Assembly (NCBI RefSeq): GCF_001484605.1
Contig: NZ_CP013747.1
Location: 1,426,001-1,490,000 of the forward strand
Source: Pseudarthrobacter sulfonivorans
GTDB taxonomy: Bacteria > Actinomycetota > Actinomycetes > Actinomycetales > Micrococcaceae
DNA length: 64,000 nucleotides
Direction: 5' to 3'
Shown: positions 1 to 10,326 of the stretch, piece by piece
How the letters are laid out: each line of letters begins with the position of its first letter
How positions within the stretch are numbered: position 1 is the first letter of the stretch
Made by a program: the position numbers and the translations under genes
Notes under the pieces: generated by a model
What the model saw: the letters and a program-made list of their open reading frames with translations, nothing else
Told to the model about the DNA's origin: nothing
The model's database searches: none

Positions 1-446
1 TGACCCAGCGTCCAGCCATCGGCCTGGACCATCGAGCTGATGCGTCCGGCGAGCCCGGCCTTCCCGGCGGCGTTGTAGATGGCCACGCCCTGGGTCTTGT
101 CCAGCACAACCGCGGAGGGAATGTTGCTGGGCGAAGCGCTGGGCTCGGCGTCGGGGCTCTTAGAGGGCTCCGGGTCCGTGGAGGCTTCAGCGGTGGCTGA
201 CGGTGCCGCGCTTGCCTCGGGGGCAGCGGTTGATTCCAGGCTGGTGGAGGCTTCACTGCCGGCCTGGGTGAACCCGAGCTTGGGGAGGATCAGGAAGGAC
301 ACCACTCCGATGGCCAATGCCACAATCCCCACAGCAAGGATGGGCCACAGCTTCCGCCGGGCAGGCGCCGAGGCCGCACGGTGGACGCCCTGCCGCGAGG
401 CGGACTCCGGAACCTTGTCGAATTCATCCCGAGCGTATTTGGTCAT
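1..446 (-). CDS. LytR C-terminal domain membrane protein, truncated by window edge
   Basis: The frame opens at an ATG at 446 and runs off the left end, so only about 148 residues are visible. A short basic N-terminus is followed by one hydrophobic helix (about residues 32-54), then an Ala/Ser/Pro/Glu-rich linker, then the start of a globular domain with the LytR_C-like stretch VAIYNAAGKAGLAGRI. This is a type II membrane topology with an extracytoplasmic LytR_C domain, a domain known from LytR-CpsA-Psr cell-wall ligases but also found alone. It lies 51 bp downstream of the DUF3263 gene on the same strand, probably as one transcript. The function of stand-alone LytR_C proteins is not established. 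Confidence 0.8.
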   Translation of the reverse strand, partial: MTKYARDEFDKVPESASRQGVHRAASAPARRKLWPILAVGIVALAIGVVSFLILPKLGFTQAGSEASTSLESTAAPEASAAPSATAEASTDPEPSKSPDAEPSASPSNIPSAVVLDKTQGVAIYNAAGKAGLAGRISSMVQADGWTLG

Positions 447-497
447 GGTGGGGAGACGTCCTTGTTGATTGCTGCTGATGGCTCAGCACGAGCGTGG

Positions 498-827
498 TCA
501 GGCGTCGGAACCCAGGCGTCGTGCAGTGCGTGCCCGGTGACGCGACGTACGTAGTCTACGCAATCTCTTGACCAGCATGGGGTCGTGGGCCAGTGCAGCC
601 TCGGTGTCGATGAGGGCGTTGAGCAGCTGGTAGTAGTGGGTCGCGGACAGATCGAAAAGCTCCCTGATGGCCTGTTCCTTGGCCCCCGCGTACTTCCACC
701 ACTGCCGCTCCAGTGCCAGCATCTGCTGGTCGCGCTCGCTCAATGGGGAGTCGCGGAGGGTAAAGTCAGCCAGCAAAGAACCGCGCTCCTCCGGCTCCGG
801 CATATGTTCCCGAGCAGGTTCCGCCAC
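498..827 (-). CDS. DUF3263 domain protein
   Basis: A small basic protein of about 109 residues with the DUF3263 core (LSERDQQMLALERQWWKYAG, then a helix-turn-helix-like segment ending in YYQLLNALID). Actinobacterial relatives are short helical proteins of unknown role that look like DNA-binding folds; the Arg-rich C-terminus (RLRRLRTSRHRARTARR) fits nucleic-acid contact. I chose the GTG at 827 because AAGGGG lies about 6 bases upstream; the frame stays open to 887 and an ATG at 803 is an alternative. It is divergent from ung, with about 130 bp between the two starts. Confidence 0.75.
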   Translation of the reverse strand: MAEPAREHMPEPEERGSLLADFTLRDSPLSERDQQMLALERQWWKYAGAKEQAIRELFDLSATHYYQLLNALIDTEAALAHDPMLVKRLRRLRTSRHRARTARRLGSDA

Positions 828-960
828 GGCACACCCCTTCGCTGGTCTCGCTGAATCACCGGTTAAGTTACAAAATCTCCTCCCCATGTTACGGCGTGAA
901 TAACACGGTTGTCATTTGCGCCCCGGCCGCAGCGTCCGGCAACCCTGCGAGAATGGGAGC

Positions 961-1731
961 GTGTTTGAATCTGACGCGCTGTTCGAACTGACGGCGGACC
1001 CGGCGGAGGCCGTTGGCTTTGCCGAGATGGCCGCCTTGCCGCTCAGTGAGCTGATGGCTGCCGACTGGGCGGAGGCGCTGGGCCCAGTAGAGAGTGAGCT
1101 GCGCGGCGTCCTGGGCTTCCTGGCCGCCGAAGTTGCCGCGGGGCACCGGGTGCTGCCAGCGCCGTCGAACGTTCTGCGCGCCTTCCGGCAGCCGCTGGCT
1201 GGCGTGAAGGTCCTGGTAGTGGGCCAGGACCCCTACCCCACGCCGGGCCACGCGATCGGCCTGTCCTTTGCCGTTGACGGGCGGACCCGCCCCATCCCGC
1301 GGAGCCTGGCGAATATCTACCGTGAGCTGGAGTCCGACCTCGGCCTTCCGGCGCGCGTCCACGGCGACCTGTCCGCCTGGGCCAGCCAGGGGGTCCTGCT
1401 GCTTAACCGGGTCATGAGCGTCCGCGCCGGGGCAGCCGGCTCCCACCGGGGCAAAGGCTGGGAGGCCATCACGACGGCGGCAGTCACCGCGGTGGCCAGC
1501 CGGCGCACTTCCGACGGCGGGCCGTCGCCGCTGGTGGCGGTGCTGTGGGGCAAGGACGCGGAGAGCGTCCGGCCCCTCCTGCCCGGCGCGGCGGTCGTGT
1601 CCAGCGCCCACCCCAGCCCGTTGTCGGCGTCGCGCGGATTCTTCGGCTCCCGGCCCTTCAGCACCATCAACCAACTGCTGCAGGACCAGGGATGCCCTGG
1701 CGTAACCTGGGAACTCCCTCCGGTCCCTTAG
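961..1731 (+). CDS. ung: Uracil-DNA glycosylase, family 1
   Basis: Removes uracil from DNA to start base-excision repair. The water-activating motif is [17 protein letters not shown] (Asp near residue 90), the [12 protein letters not shown] strand follows, and the minor-groove loop is HPSPLS (about residues 217-222) followed by SRPFSTIN. The usual GQDPYH has Pro in place of His here. With the GTG start at 961 the protein is 256 residues, about 30 longer than the E. coli enzyme; the frame is open upstream to a TTG at 916, so the start is uncertain. Its stop codon overlaps the DtxR-type box of the next gene. Confidence 0.9.
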   Translation: MFESDALFELTADPAEAVGFAEMAALPLSELMAADWAEALGPVESELRGVLGFLAAEVAAGHRVLPAPSNVLRAFRQPLAGVKVLVVGQDPYPTPGHAIGLSFAVDGRTRPIPRSLANIYRELESDLGLPARVHGDLSAWASQGVLLLNRVMSVRAGAAGSHRGKGWEAITTAAVTAVASRRTSDGGPSPLVAVLWGKDAESVRPLLPGAAVVSSAHPSPLSASRGFFGSRPFSTINQLLQDQGCPGVTWELPPVP

Positions 1732-1746
1732 CTTAGGCTTGCCTTA
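1728..1746. promoter_or_regulatory. DtxR/IdeR-type iron box
   Basis: TTAGCTTAGGCTTGCCTTA matches the recalled 19-bp consensus TTAGGTTAGGCTAACCTAA at 15 of 19 positions. It covers the ung stop codon and touches the ATG of the siderophore-interacting protein. Iron-loaded DtxR/IdeR would be expected to block that gene. This is inferred from motif and gene function together. Confidence 0.7.
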
Positions 1747-2585
1747 TGAGCACTCTTCCGGCCACCACCAATGCCACGAAAAAAACACGTCCGCAGATCG
1801 ATCTCACGGTCATTCGACGCGAAGAACTCTCGCCCCACATGGTCAGGATCGTGGCCGGCGGCGAAGGTTTTGCCGCCTACGTGAACAACACCTTCGTGGA
1901 CCGCTACATCAAAATCGTTTTTCCGCAGCCCGGCGTTGACTATGCCCAGCCCCTGGACCTGTGGACCATCCGCGAATCCATGCCCCGCGAGCAGTGGCCC
2001 TTCACCCGCACCTACACGGTCCGCTGGGTGGACACCGAGGCCAAGGAACTCGCCATCGACTTTGTGATCCACGGTGACGAAGGGCTGGCCGGCCCTTGGG
2101 CGGCTGCCGCCAAGCCCGGCGACGCCTTCACCTTCACCGGCCCGGGCGGTGCCTACAACCCGGCGCCTGACGCTGACTGGTACCTCTTTGCCGGCGATGA
2201 AGCCGCACTTCCTGCGATCGCCGCCGCCATCGAATCGTTGCCGGCAGAAGCGACCGGCCTGGCGTATATCGAGGTGGACAGCGACGCAGACATCCAGCCC
2301 CTCGCGTCCCCGGCGGGCGTTAAGGTGACCTGGCTACGCCGCCACGGCGCGCCGGCAGGCGCCGGGGACCTCCTCGTTTCAGCGGTGGCCGACGCCAAAT
2401 GGCCCACGGGCCGCGTTGACGTTTTTGCCCATGGCGAGCGCGGCTACATGAAGAGCCTGCGGGACGTGTTTTACGTCCAGCGCGGCCTGGAACGGAGCCA
2501 GGTTTCACTGTCCGGCTACTGGGCCCAGGGCCGGGTGGAGGACGACTTCCAGGCCGAGAAGAAACTGCCCGTGGGGAAGATCTAA
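1746..2585 (+). CDS. Siderophore-interacting protein (flavin-dependent ferric reductase)
   Basis: A 279-residue protein of the SIP/ViuB family, which reduces ferric-siderophores in the cytoplasm with FAD and NAD(P)H to release iron. The N-terminal FAD-binding barrel includes RTYTVRWVD (about residues 88-96); the C-terminal half has the family signature GDEAALPAI and ends in the typical SGYWAQGRVEDDF. The ATG at 1746 has no Shine-Dalgarno sequence, and the DtxR-type box ends on its first base, so the mRNA is probably leaderless or has a very short leader. It starts 14 bases after the ung stop, but iron control implies its own promoter inside the ung 3' end. Confidence 0.9.
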   Translation: MSTLPATTNATKKTRPQIDLTVIRREELSPHMVRIVAGGEGFAAYVNNTFVDRYIKIVFPQPGVDYAQPLDLWTIRESMPREQWPFTRTYTVRWVDTEAKELAIDFVIHGDEGLAGPWAAAAKPGDAFTFTGPGGAYNPAPDADWYLFAGDEAALPAIAAAIESLPAEATGLAYIEVDSDADIQPLASPAGVKVTWLRRHGAPAGAGDLLVSAVADAKWPTGRVDVFAHGERGYMKSLRDVFYVQRGLERSQVSLSGYWAQGRVEDDFQAEKKLPVGKI

Positions 2586-2607
2586 GCAGGGAAGATCTGA
2601 GCTGTAC

Positions 2608-4095
2608 CTAGCGGCGGCGGGCGCGGCGGCGTTCGTTGCTGGCCAGGCTGCGTGTCAGCGGCCGGGCGAGGGTGTCGCCGAGGACAATGCCGGCCGCTGT
2701 GCCCAGGACTATAGCGCCTGCGTTGAGCATGCCGCCAGCGCCGAGGAGGATTTCGGACTCCTCGATGGTCAGGACATACATCGAGCGGAAGATCGTCAGC
2801 CCGGGCAGCAGGATCAGGGCCGCCGGGACGGCCACCACCAGCTGGGGAGCGCCCATTTTCAGAGCCACCACCCGCGCCAGCAGGCCAATCACAACGGCGG
2901 CCAGCGCCGGGGAGAACCGGTCACCGACGCCGAGGGTCGCGGCACCAAGCAGCACAAAATAGCCCACCACGCCCACGCCCGCGGTAGGCAGCAGCAGCTC
3001 CCACGAAGTCTGCTCCGTTATGCCGATGGCCATCACTGCGACGGCGATAAAGATCACCAGGACCCAGAGGTCATATGCAGGCGGGAACGTTTGGGTGACA
3101 CTAATGGGCTGCATTCCGGTCATCGCGCCCATCACAAAGGCCACCGCGATCCCGGCCACAATCGCGCCGAAGGTCAGCAACGTGGACAGGAACCGGCCCG
3201 CGGCGGTCACGGGGAAGCCGTTGATGGCGTCCTGGACAGAGGAGACGAGGCGTCCCGTGGGCAGGAGCAGGAGGATGCCTCCCACCACCACAATCGCCGG
3301 TGCATTGGTGAGGTCAAAGCGCCACAACAGCAGCGCGGTGAGCGTAACGCCGAAGGAGCACGCCGCCGTCGTAAAGAAGTCCGGAACCCGCCACCGGCCC
3401 AGCTGGCGGGCAAGCAGGCTGACACCGATGTTGGCCACGAAGGCAATGCCCGAGGACACCGGCCCGCCGCCGAGCACACCCACAAAAACTGCGGCGAACA
3501 CGCCGAACGCTATGGTGACCATCCAGCGCGGGAACGGTTTGGGGCTGGTGATGGCCTCGTCCAGCCGGCGGATGGCTTCATCGCGGCCCACTCCCCCGGC
3601 CACGATGTCCGTCACCAGCCGGTGTACTTTGGCCAGCCCGGCATAGTTGTTGGTCCAGGACCGCACAACCCGAAGCAGCGAGATGGGCGTCTGGTCCTTG
3701 GGGGCATAGTTAATGGCCACCGACTGGTTGGTGATGTCCACTTCGATGTTTTTCAGCCCCAGCGCCGCGGTGACGGCAATAATGCTCGTCTCCACTTCCA
3801 AGGCGCCTGCCCCGTACCGGAACATGGTCTCGGCCAGGTGCAGGGAAAAGTCCAGGGTCTTGCGTGCGGAGGTGTCCACGCCTCCCACCTGGATCATGGG
3901 GTTGGCGTAGGGGCTTCCGGCGAGCCTGTCCACAATGCTCAGTGGCGCCGTCGGCGGGTTCTCCCCCCGCACCAGGCGCCGCAGCATCCGCTTGGCCGCG
4001 GCATCCTGGCGGAGCTGGGAGGGGGTGAGCGGCTCTGTTTTGGGCAGACCGTCGGTGGGAGGCCTGCGCCTTGGGTTTTCAGGTCGATCGTTCAC
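2608..4095 (-). CDS. Threonine/serine exporter family protein
   Basis: A 495-residue integral membrane protein related to ThrE of Corynebacterium, which exports threonine and serine by proton antiport. A soluble N-terminal ThrE domain (DUF1212 type, to about residue 190) precedes about ten hydrophobic helices, the last five forming the second ThrE-like half. The ends are basic. Start is GTG at 4095 with GGAGG about 8 bases upstream. It is the last of three co-oriented genes after two Fem-type transferases (39-bp gap). Substrate is assigned by family only; export of amino acids next to genes that add amino acids to peptidoglycan may be coincidental. Confidence 0.85.
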   Translation of the reverse strand: MNDRPENPRRRPPTDGLPKTEPLTPSQLRQDAAAKRMLRRLVRGENPPTAPLSIVDRLAGSPYANPMIQVGGVDTSARKTLDFSLHLAETMFRYGAGALEVETSIIAVTAALGLKNIEVDITNQSVAINYAPKDQTPISLLRVVRSWTNNYAGLAKVHRLVTDIVAGGVGRDEAIRRLDEAITSPKPFPRWMVTIAFGVFAAVFVGVLGGGPVSSGIAFVANIGVSLLARQLGRWRVPDFFTTAACSFGVTLTALLLWRFDLTNAPAIVVVGGILLLLPTGRLVSSVQDAINGFPVTAAGRFLSTLLTFGAIVAGIAVAFVMGAMTGMQPISVTQTFPPAYDLWVLVIFIAVAVMAIGITEQTSWELLLPTAGVGVVGYFVLLGAATLGVGDRFSPALAAVVIGLLARVVALKMGAPQLVVAVPAALILLPGLTIFRSMYVLTIEESEILLGAGGMLNAGAIVLGTAAGIVLGDTLARPLTRSLASNERRRARRR

Positions 4096-4134
4096 CTTGG
4101 TGCTCCTCCCTTTCTGGCAGTTCGTGGTTTGGTG

Positions 4135-5451
4135 TTAGGCCTGGCGCTTCAGTGGCAGTTTGCCCAGCAGGGTGCGGGCCGCCACGATGGCCGCGCGGAC
4201 CAGGCGGTTGGCCTGGAAGGCTACCGGCCGCACGGGCATCACGAAGTCACCCAGCAGCTGGACCACGTCGCCGCCGAAGCCCTTCTTGAACTCGTAGCCG
4301 CCGTGGCCTTCTTCGTCCTGTCCCTGGATGCCGAAGGTGCCGTAGAAGTTGTAGCGCGAGTAGCCCTTGTCCAGCCCGTGCAGCATCATTCCCCAGTACA
4401 GGGACGTGGCGCCGTTGAAGTAGATGTAGTCCTGCTTGGTGCCGCCGATAACGCAGACCACCTCGTCGCCGAAGCAGACGAAGTGGATGGCGGCCACTGT
4501 AGCCACACCCACCGAATCCGGGAACCGCTCGATGTCCTTGAGGCTGCGCTCGTAGCTGTCCACGAGGTCCTGGACAACTTTGAGCCGGTTGGCTTTCTTT
4601 TTGCTGCCGGTCTCTTCGACTTCACGGCGGAGTTCGGCTGCGGACGCGGCTTCCGCTTCCAGGCGTTCGGTGATGGACTTCCGGTACGCGGGGATGTCGA
4701 TCTTGGCCATCATAAGTTTGGTGAACTCGGCCGAGGTGGTCCGCAGGAGCTGGTCGTAGTATTCGCGTTCGCGGTAGAAGAAGCCCTTCTCGTCCCCGGC
4801 TGTGCTCAGCGCGTCATAGAACTCGTCAAGGGTCTCCAACGTGGCCTGCTCCAGGAACACACCGTTCTTTTCAGCCTTCCGGATGGCCTTCCGTGTCCGG
4901 TAGCTGGTACCCATGATGAGCTCCTCGGCGTCCGTGACGCCGCCGAGCTGCTTGATGAACATCCAGTTGACGTTGGCGAAGTTCATGTCGGAGCCCTGGT
5001 GCTCAAGACCCAGTCCAGCCAGTTCCGCCACGAGCGGCCTGTTGTCCACGATCTCGGGGTGTTCGGCGCCGTCGGCATCGCGGGCGATGTACGTCAGGTT
5101 CGGAGAAATCCGGAGTTCGGCAGCCTTGCGTTCCGCGGCGCGTTCCTTAAGGAGTCCGACGACGTCACGCACCAGTGCGGCGTCCGTGTAGTCCAGGAGG
5201 GGGCCCTTGGCGCACTCGCACACCTTGTAGCCCCAGCGGTTGGTGGTGAAGTTCAGTTTCCCGGCAGCGACCAGGTCGCCGTCGCGCCTGACACCGAACA
5301 GTTCCACTGACTGGCCGCGGGCACGCTGGAAACGGGTGAAGTCGGCGGACTGGATGAAGTTGTTTTGCGGATGCTTGAGGGAGAAGGACTCAAACTCGGC
5401 ATCGCTGAGGACGCTGAGCTCGAGTCCGGCTCCGGCCTTGGTTGGATTCAC
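4135..5451 (-). CDS. FemABX-type peptidoglycan aminoacyltransferase with coiled-coil arm
   Basis: This 438-residue protein has the twin GNAT-fold layout of Fem transferases, which pass amino acids from aminoacyl-tRNA to lipid II to build interpeptide bridges. Recognisable are the N-terminal NNFIQSADFTRFQRARG, the central SYRTRKAIRKAEKNG, and the C-terminal GATSLYWGMMLHGLDKGYSRYNFYGTFG (given here in part by position: about residues 350-380). Between the halves (about residues 235-300) is a charged, Glu/Arg/Lys-rich helical arm, as in FemA and FemX where it resembles a tRNA-synthetase coiled coil. It follows its paralogue with an 87-bp gap. Arthrobacter-type cell walls carry variable bridges (Ala, Ser, Thr); which residue is added cannot be read from sequence. 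Confidence 0.88.
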   Translation of the reverse strand: MNPTKAGAGLELSVLSDAEFESFSLKHPQNNFIQSADFTRFQRARGQSVELFGVRRDGDLVAAGKLNFTTNRWGYKVCECAKGPLLDYTDAALVRDVVGLLKERAAERKAAELRISPNLTYIARDADGAEHPEIVDNRPLVAELAGLGLEHQGSDMNFANVNWMFIKQLGGVTDAEELIMGTSYRTRKAIRKAEKNGVFLEQATLETLDEFYDALSTAGDEKGFFYREREYYDQLLRTTSAEFTKLMMAKIDIPAYRKSITERLEAEAASAAELRREVEETGSKKKANRLKVVQDLVDSYERSLKDIERFPDSVGVATVAAIHFVCFGDEVVCVIGGTKQDYIYFNGATSLYWGMMLHGLDKGYSRYNFYGTFGIQGQDEEGHGGYEFKKGFGGDVVQLLGDFVMPVRPVAFQANRLVRAAIVAARTLLGKLPLKRQA

Positions 5452-5537
5452 AGAAATAACCTCATCTATGGCTGGGCTGCCGACTGGGGCAGGCGCTGGC
5501 CTTCGTGGTGTGGATGGTGAGAGTGGCTGGTGGGCGG

Positions 5538-6674
5538 TCAGTAGAACTGCTGGCCGGTGCGTGCGGTTTCAAGCCGGCGGAAGACCCGTTCCGCGGCCTT
5601 GACCCACAGCGTGTGCCTGACGGGCGACAGCACGTAGTCGTAGCAGCCGACGAAGTCCGTCACCGTCTTGGTAAAGCTCGTTTTGAACATGCCCATGCCG
5701 TACAGGTGGTGGGACTTGTCCTTGATCAGGCCAGAGGGCGGCGTGCCGCAGAAGTCGTACTCGATGCAGCCGAGTTCCTGCATTCTTCGGATGGCCTGCC
5801 ACTGGACCAGGTGCGAATCGCCGTACTGCTTCCTGTTCTGGGTGGAGCCGCCGTCCTTGTAGGTTGCCTTGGATCCGTAGTTGATCACAAAGGCGCCCAC
5901 ACTGGGTTTGCCGTCCTCATAAACGAAGAAGAAGCTGCCCTGGCCGCGGGTGCAGAATTCGTCCCAGAACCGCGTGTAGTACTCGAGGCTGCGCAACGGC
6001 ATGGAACCCTTGGCGTTCACCGTGTCGGCCATCAGGTCATACAGCGCCCGATACGTTTCCGGGCCTGGCTCCTGCTGCACCACGGCGCAGCCTTCGCGTT
6101 CTGCCCGGCGGATCGCGTTGCGGGCGCGGGAGGAGATGGACCGGAACACTTGGTTCTCCGGTGCCGCGATGTCCAGGAGCGCCGTGGAGTCATTGGACTG
6201 GATGTTCGGGGCCTTCACCAGGCCGGCGGCGGCGAACTGTGCCCGGGCTTCCGGGGTGGACACAACGTCAGGTTCAATCTTGATGGTGAAGACATTCAGC
6301 TTCCGGCTCCGGGCGAATGCAGCGCACGCGTCCAAGACCGGCTTCAGGTCCTCGACGGCACCCAGGTCAGGACCTTTGATCAGGTACCACAGGCGGCCCA
6401 GCACCGGGAATTTCTTCTCCAGCACCAGGTTATAGCTGGCGGTCCCGGCAGACTCCAGGACCAGGAAGCGGGCGGTCCAGCCGCTGCCGTTCTTCACGGA
6501 CGCGTAGGCGGCGGACTGCAGCATGTTGCCGCCGTTCGGGTTGGCCGTGACGTGCTTGTCCCAGTTCTCAATTTCCTCCGCTGTGGCAAAGCGGGCGGTG
6601 AATTCTCGCAAGGGGGCCGTGTCCAATCTCAGGGGTTTGTGCGCGGTTCTGTACTCGTAGTTACGTGCGGACAT
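5538..6674 (-). CDS. FemABX-type peptidoglycan aminoacyltransferase without the long arm
   Basis: The 378-residue paralogue of the next gene, with the same GNAT-like halves: GGNMLQSAAYASVK near residue 48, SISSRARNAIRRAEREG near 185, and the C-terminal GDSHLVQWQAIRRMQELG followed by YDFCGTPP. It lacks the charged coiled-coil arm of its neighbour, as in FemX-like enzymes that add the first bridge residue. The start ATG at 6674 is the first Met of the conserved N-terminus. It probably heads the transcript that continues through the second Fem gene and the ThrE-type exporter. Two dissimilar Fem enzymes in tandem suggest a two-residue bridge made stepwise; this is inference. Confidence 0.87.
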   Translation of the reverse strand: MSARNYEYRTAHKPLRLDTAPLREFTARFATAEEIENWDKHVTANPNGGNMLQSAAYASVKNGSGWTARFLVLESAGTASYNLVLEKKFPVLGRLWYLIKGPDLGAVEDLKPVLDACAAFARSRKLNVFTIKIEPDVVSTPEARAQFAAAGLVKAPNIQSNDSTALLDIAAPENQVFRSISSRARNAIRRAEREGCAVVQQEPGPETYRALYDLMADTVNAKGSMPLRSLEYYTRFWDEFCTRGQGSFFFVYEDGKPSVGAFVINYGSKATYKDGGSTQNRKQYGDSHLVQWQAIRRMQELGCIEYDFCGTPPSGLIKDKSHHLYGMGMFKTSFTKTVTDFVGCYDYVLSPVRHTLWVKAAERVFRRLETARTGQQFY

Positions 6675-6710
6675 GTAGCCACAAGTCTAAAGCCTCCGGT
6701 TGGGGCGGCA

Positions 6711-6926
6711 GGTCCCCGGCATCCTCTGCATGCTGCTCGTTCGTGGTTCGGGGGTCCCCGATATCCTCTGCATGCTGCTCCTTCGTCGCTCTGACGCATG
6801 CTGCCGGATACCGCTGACCCCCGAGGGGTTTCGACTAGCTCAACCACCGACCGCGACAGTCTCAACCCCCGAGGGGCCGGCTGGCCGGGGTTTTCGAAAG
6901 CGTGCGTCAGAGCGAGGTACGAGCAG
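6711..6926. repeat. REP-like intergenic repeat cassette
   Basis: The gap between the Fem operon and gcvP is built of repeats. Two 34-bp direct units (6711-6744 and 6753-6786, 31 of 34 identical) share ATCCTCTGCATGCTGCTC. A roughly 28-bp inverted repeat with a perfect 12-bp core, CGCTCTGACGCA at 6787-6798 and its complement at 6903-6914, encloses GGTTTCGACTAGCTCAACCAC (6827-6847), which resembles a second site at 48846-48866. No coding frame is convincing. It looks like a dispersed, transposase-less element or the ends of one. Confidence 0.6.
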
Positions 6927-6961
6927 CACGCGTGAAAACTCCGGTCTACCGGGCCCGGACT

Positions 6962-9820
<2,859 letters not shown>

Positions 9821-9864
9821 AAGGAACTCCATTACTAAGGCGGCGCAGGGTGCGCCACATCGAC

Positions 9865-10112
9865 TCGGGTTCCTCCCCGCTCTGTCTGGGACCTGAGAGT
9901 TTCCGCGCAGCCTGCTTCCGCTAGGCTGCGCTTGCACCGTCGGTGGGCACAGCGGTCCCGACATTCCGGAGTGATCCGGGACGCTTCAGGCGGACGGCCT
10001 GCCACTTTCCAGAGTTGCCTGGCCGCGGCGGTACGTGGGCCTGAGAGATTCCTGGGGAGGATTTGCTCCTACGGCGCCTGTTGTACCTACTAACAGAACT
10101 CTCCCGCCGCAG
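9865..10112 (-). ncRNA. Tandem glycine riboswitch
   Basis: Read on the minus strand, the gcvP leader carries two glycine-aptamer units. The first opens with GCGGGAGAGTTC and holds GGCGCCGTAGGAGCAAATCC, then CAGGAATCTCTCAGGCCCA; the second has CACCGACGGTGCAAGC, a GC-rich stem, GGAAACTCTCAGGTCCCAGA and ends near GAGGAA. These are the conserved glycine-aptamer elements in the usual tandem order, about 40 bases before the gcvP start. Glycine binding normally switches gcv expression on. Exact ends are approximate. Confidence 0.92.
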
Positions 10113-10215
10113 ATCAAAGGCATATTCAGATTTTGTGGCGGCCGCAGATGGTCGCCACGCGGTCCAATTCTCCTACGCCCCGGGCCACCGGGCAAATGAG
10201 CGCGTTGACTCGTAG

Positions 10216-10266
10216 AAGATGCGCGCGTAGTGGGTATCGAAGAATCATTTGGTAATGCGCGCGTAG
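10216..10266 (+). repeat. Left end of the insertion sequence
   Basis: This roughly 50-bp end aligns with the reverse complement of 11492-11542, including GAATCATT near its centre and two GCGCGCGT motifs 36 bp apart. The paired motifs look like transposase-binding sites. Confidence 0.75.
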
Positions 10267-10326
10267 CGGGGTGTCTGCGGCTGCCGGTTCGCTGGCGGGG
10301 GTAGGGCTGCTGCTATGGAGCTGACG

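Noticed and set aside
3091..5310. A 739-codon open frame on the plus strand
   Set aside because: It is antisense to the ThrE and Fem genes, has no motif or ribosome site and reflects high-GC third-position bias.
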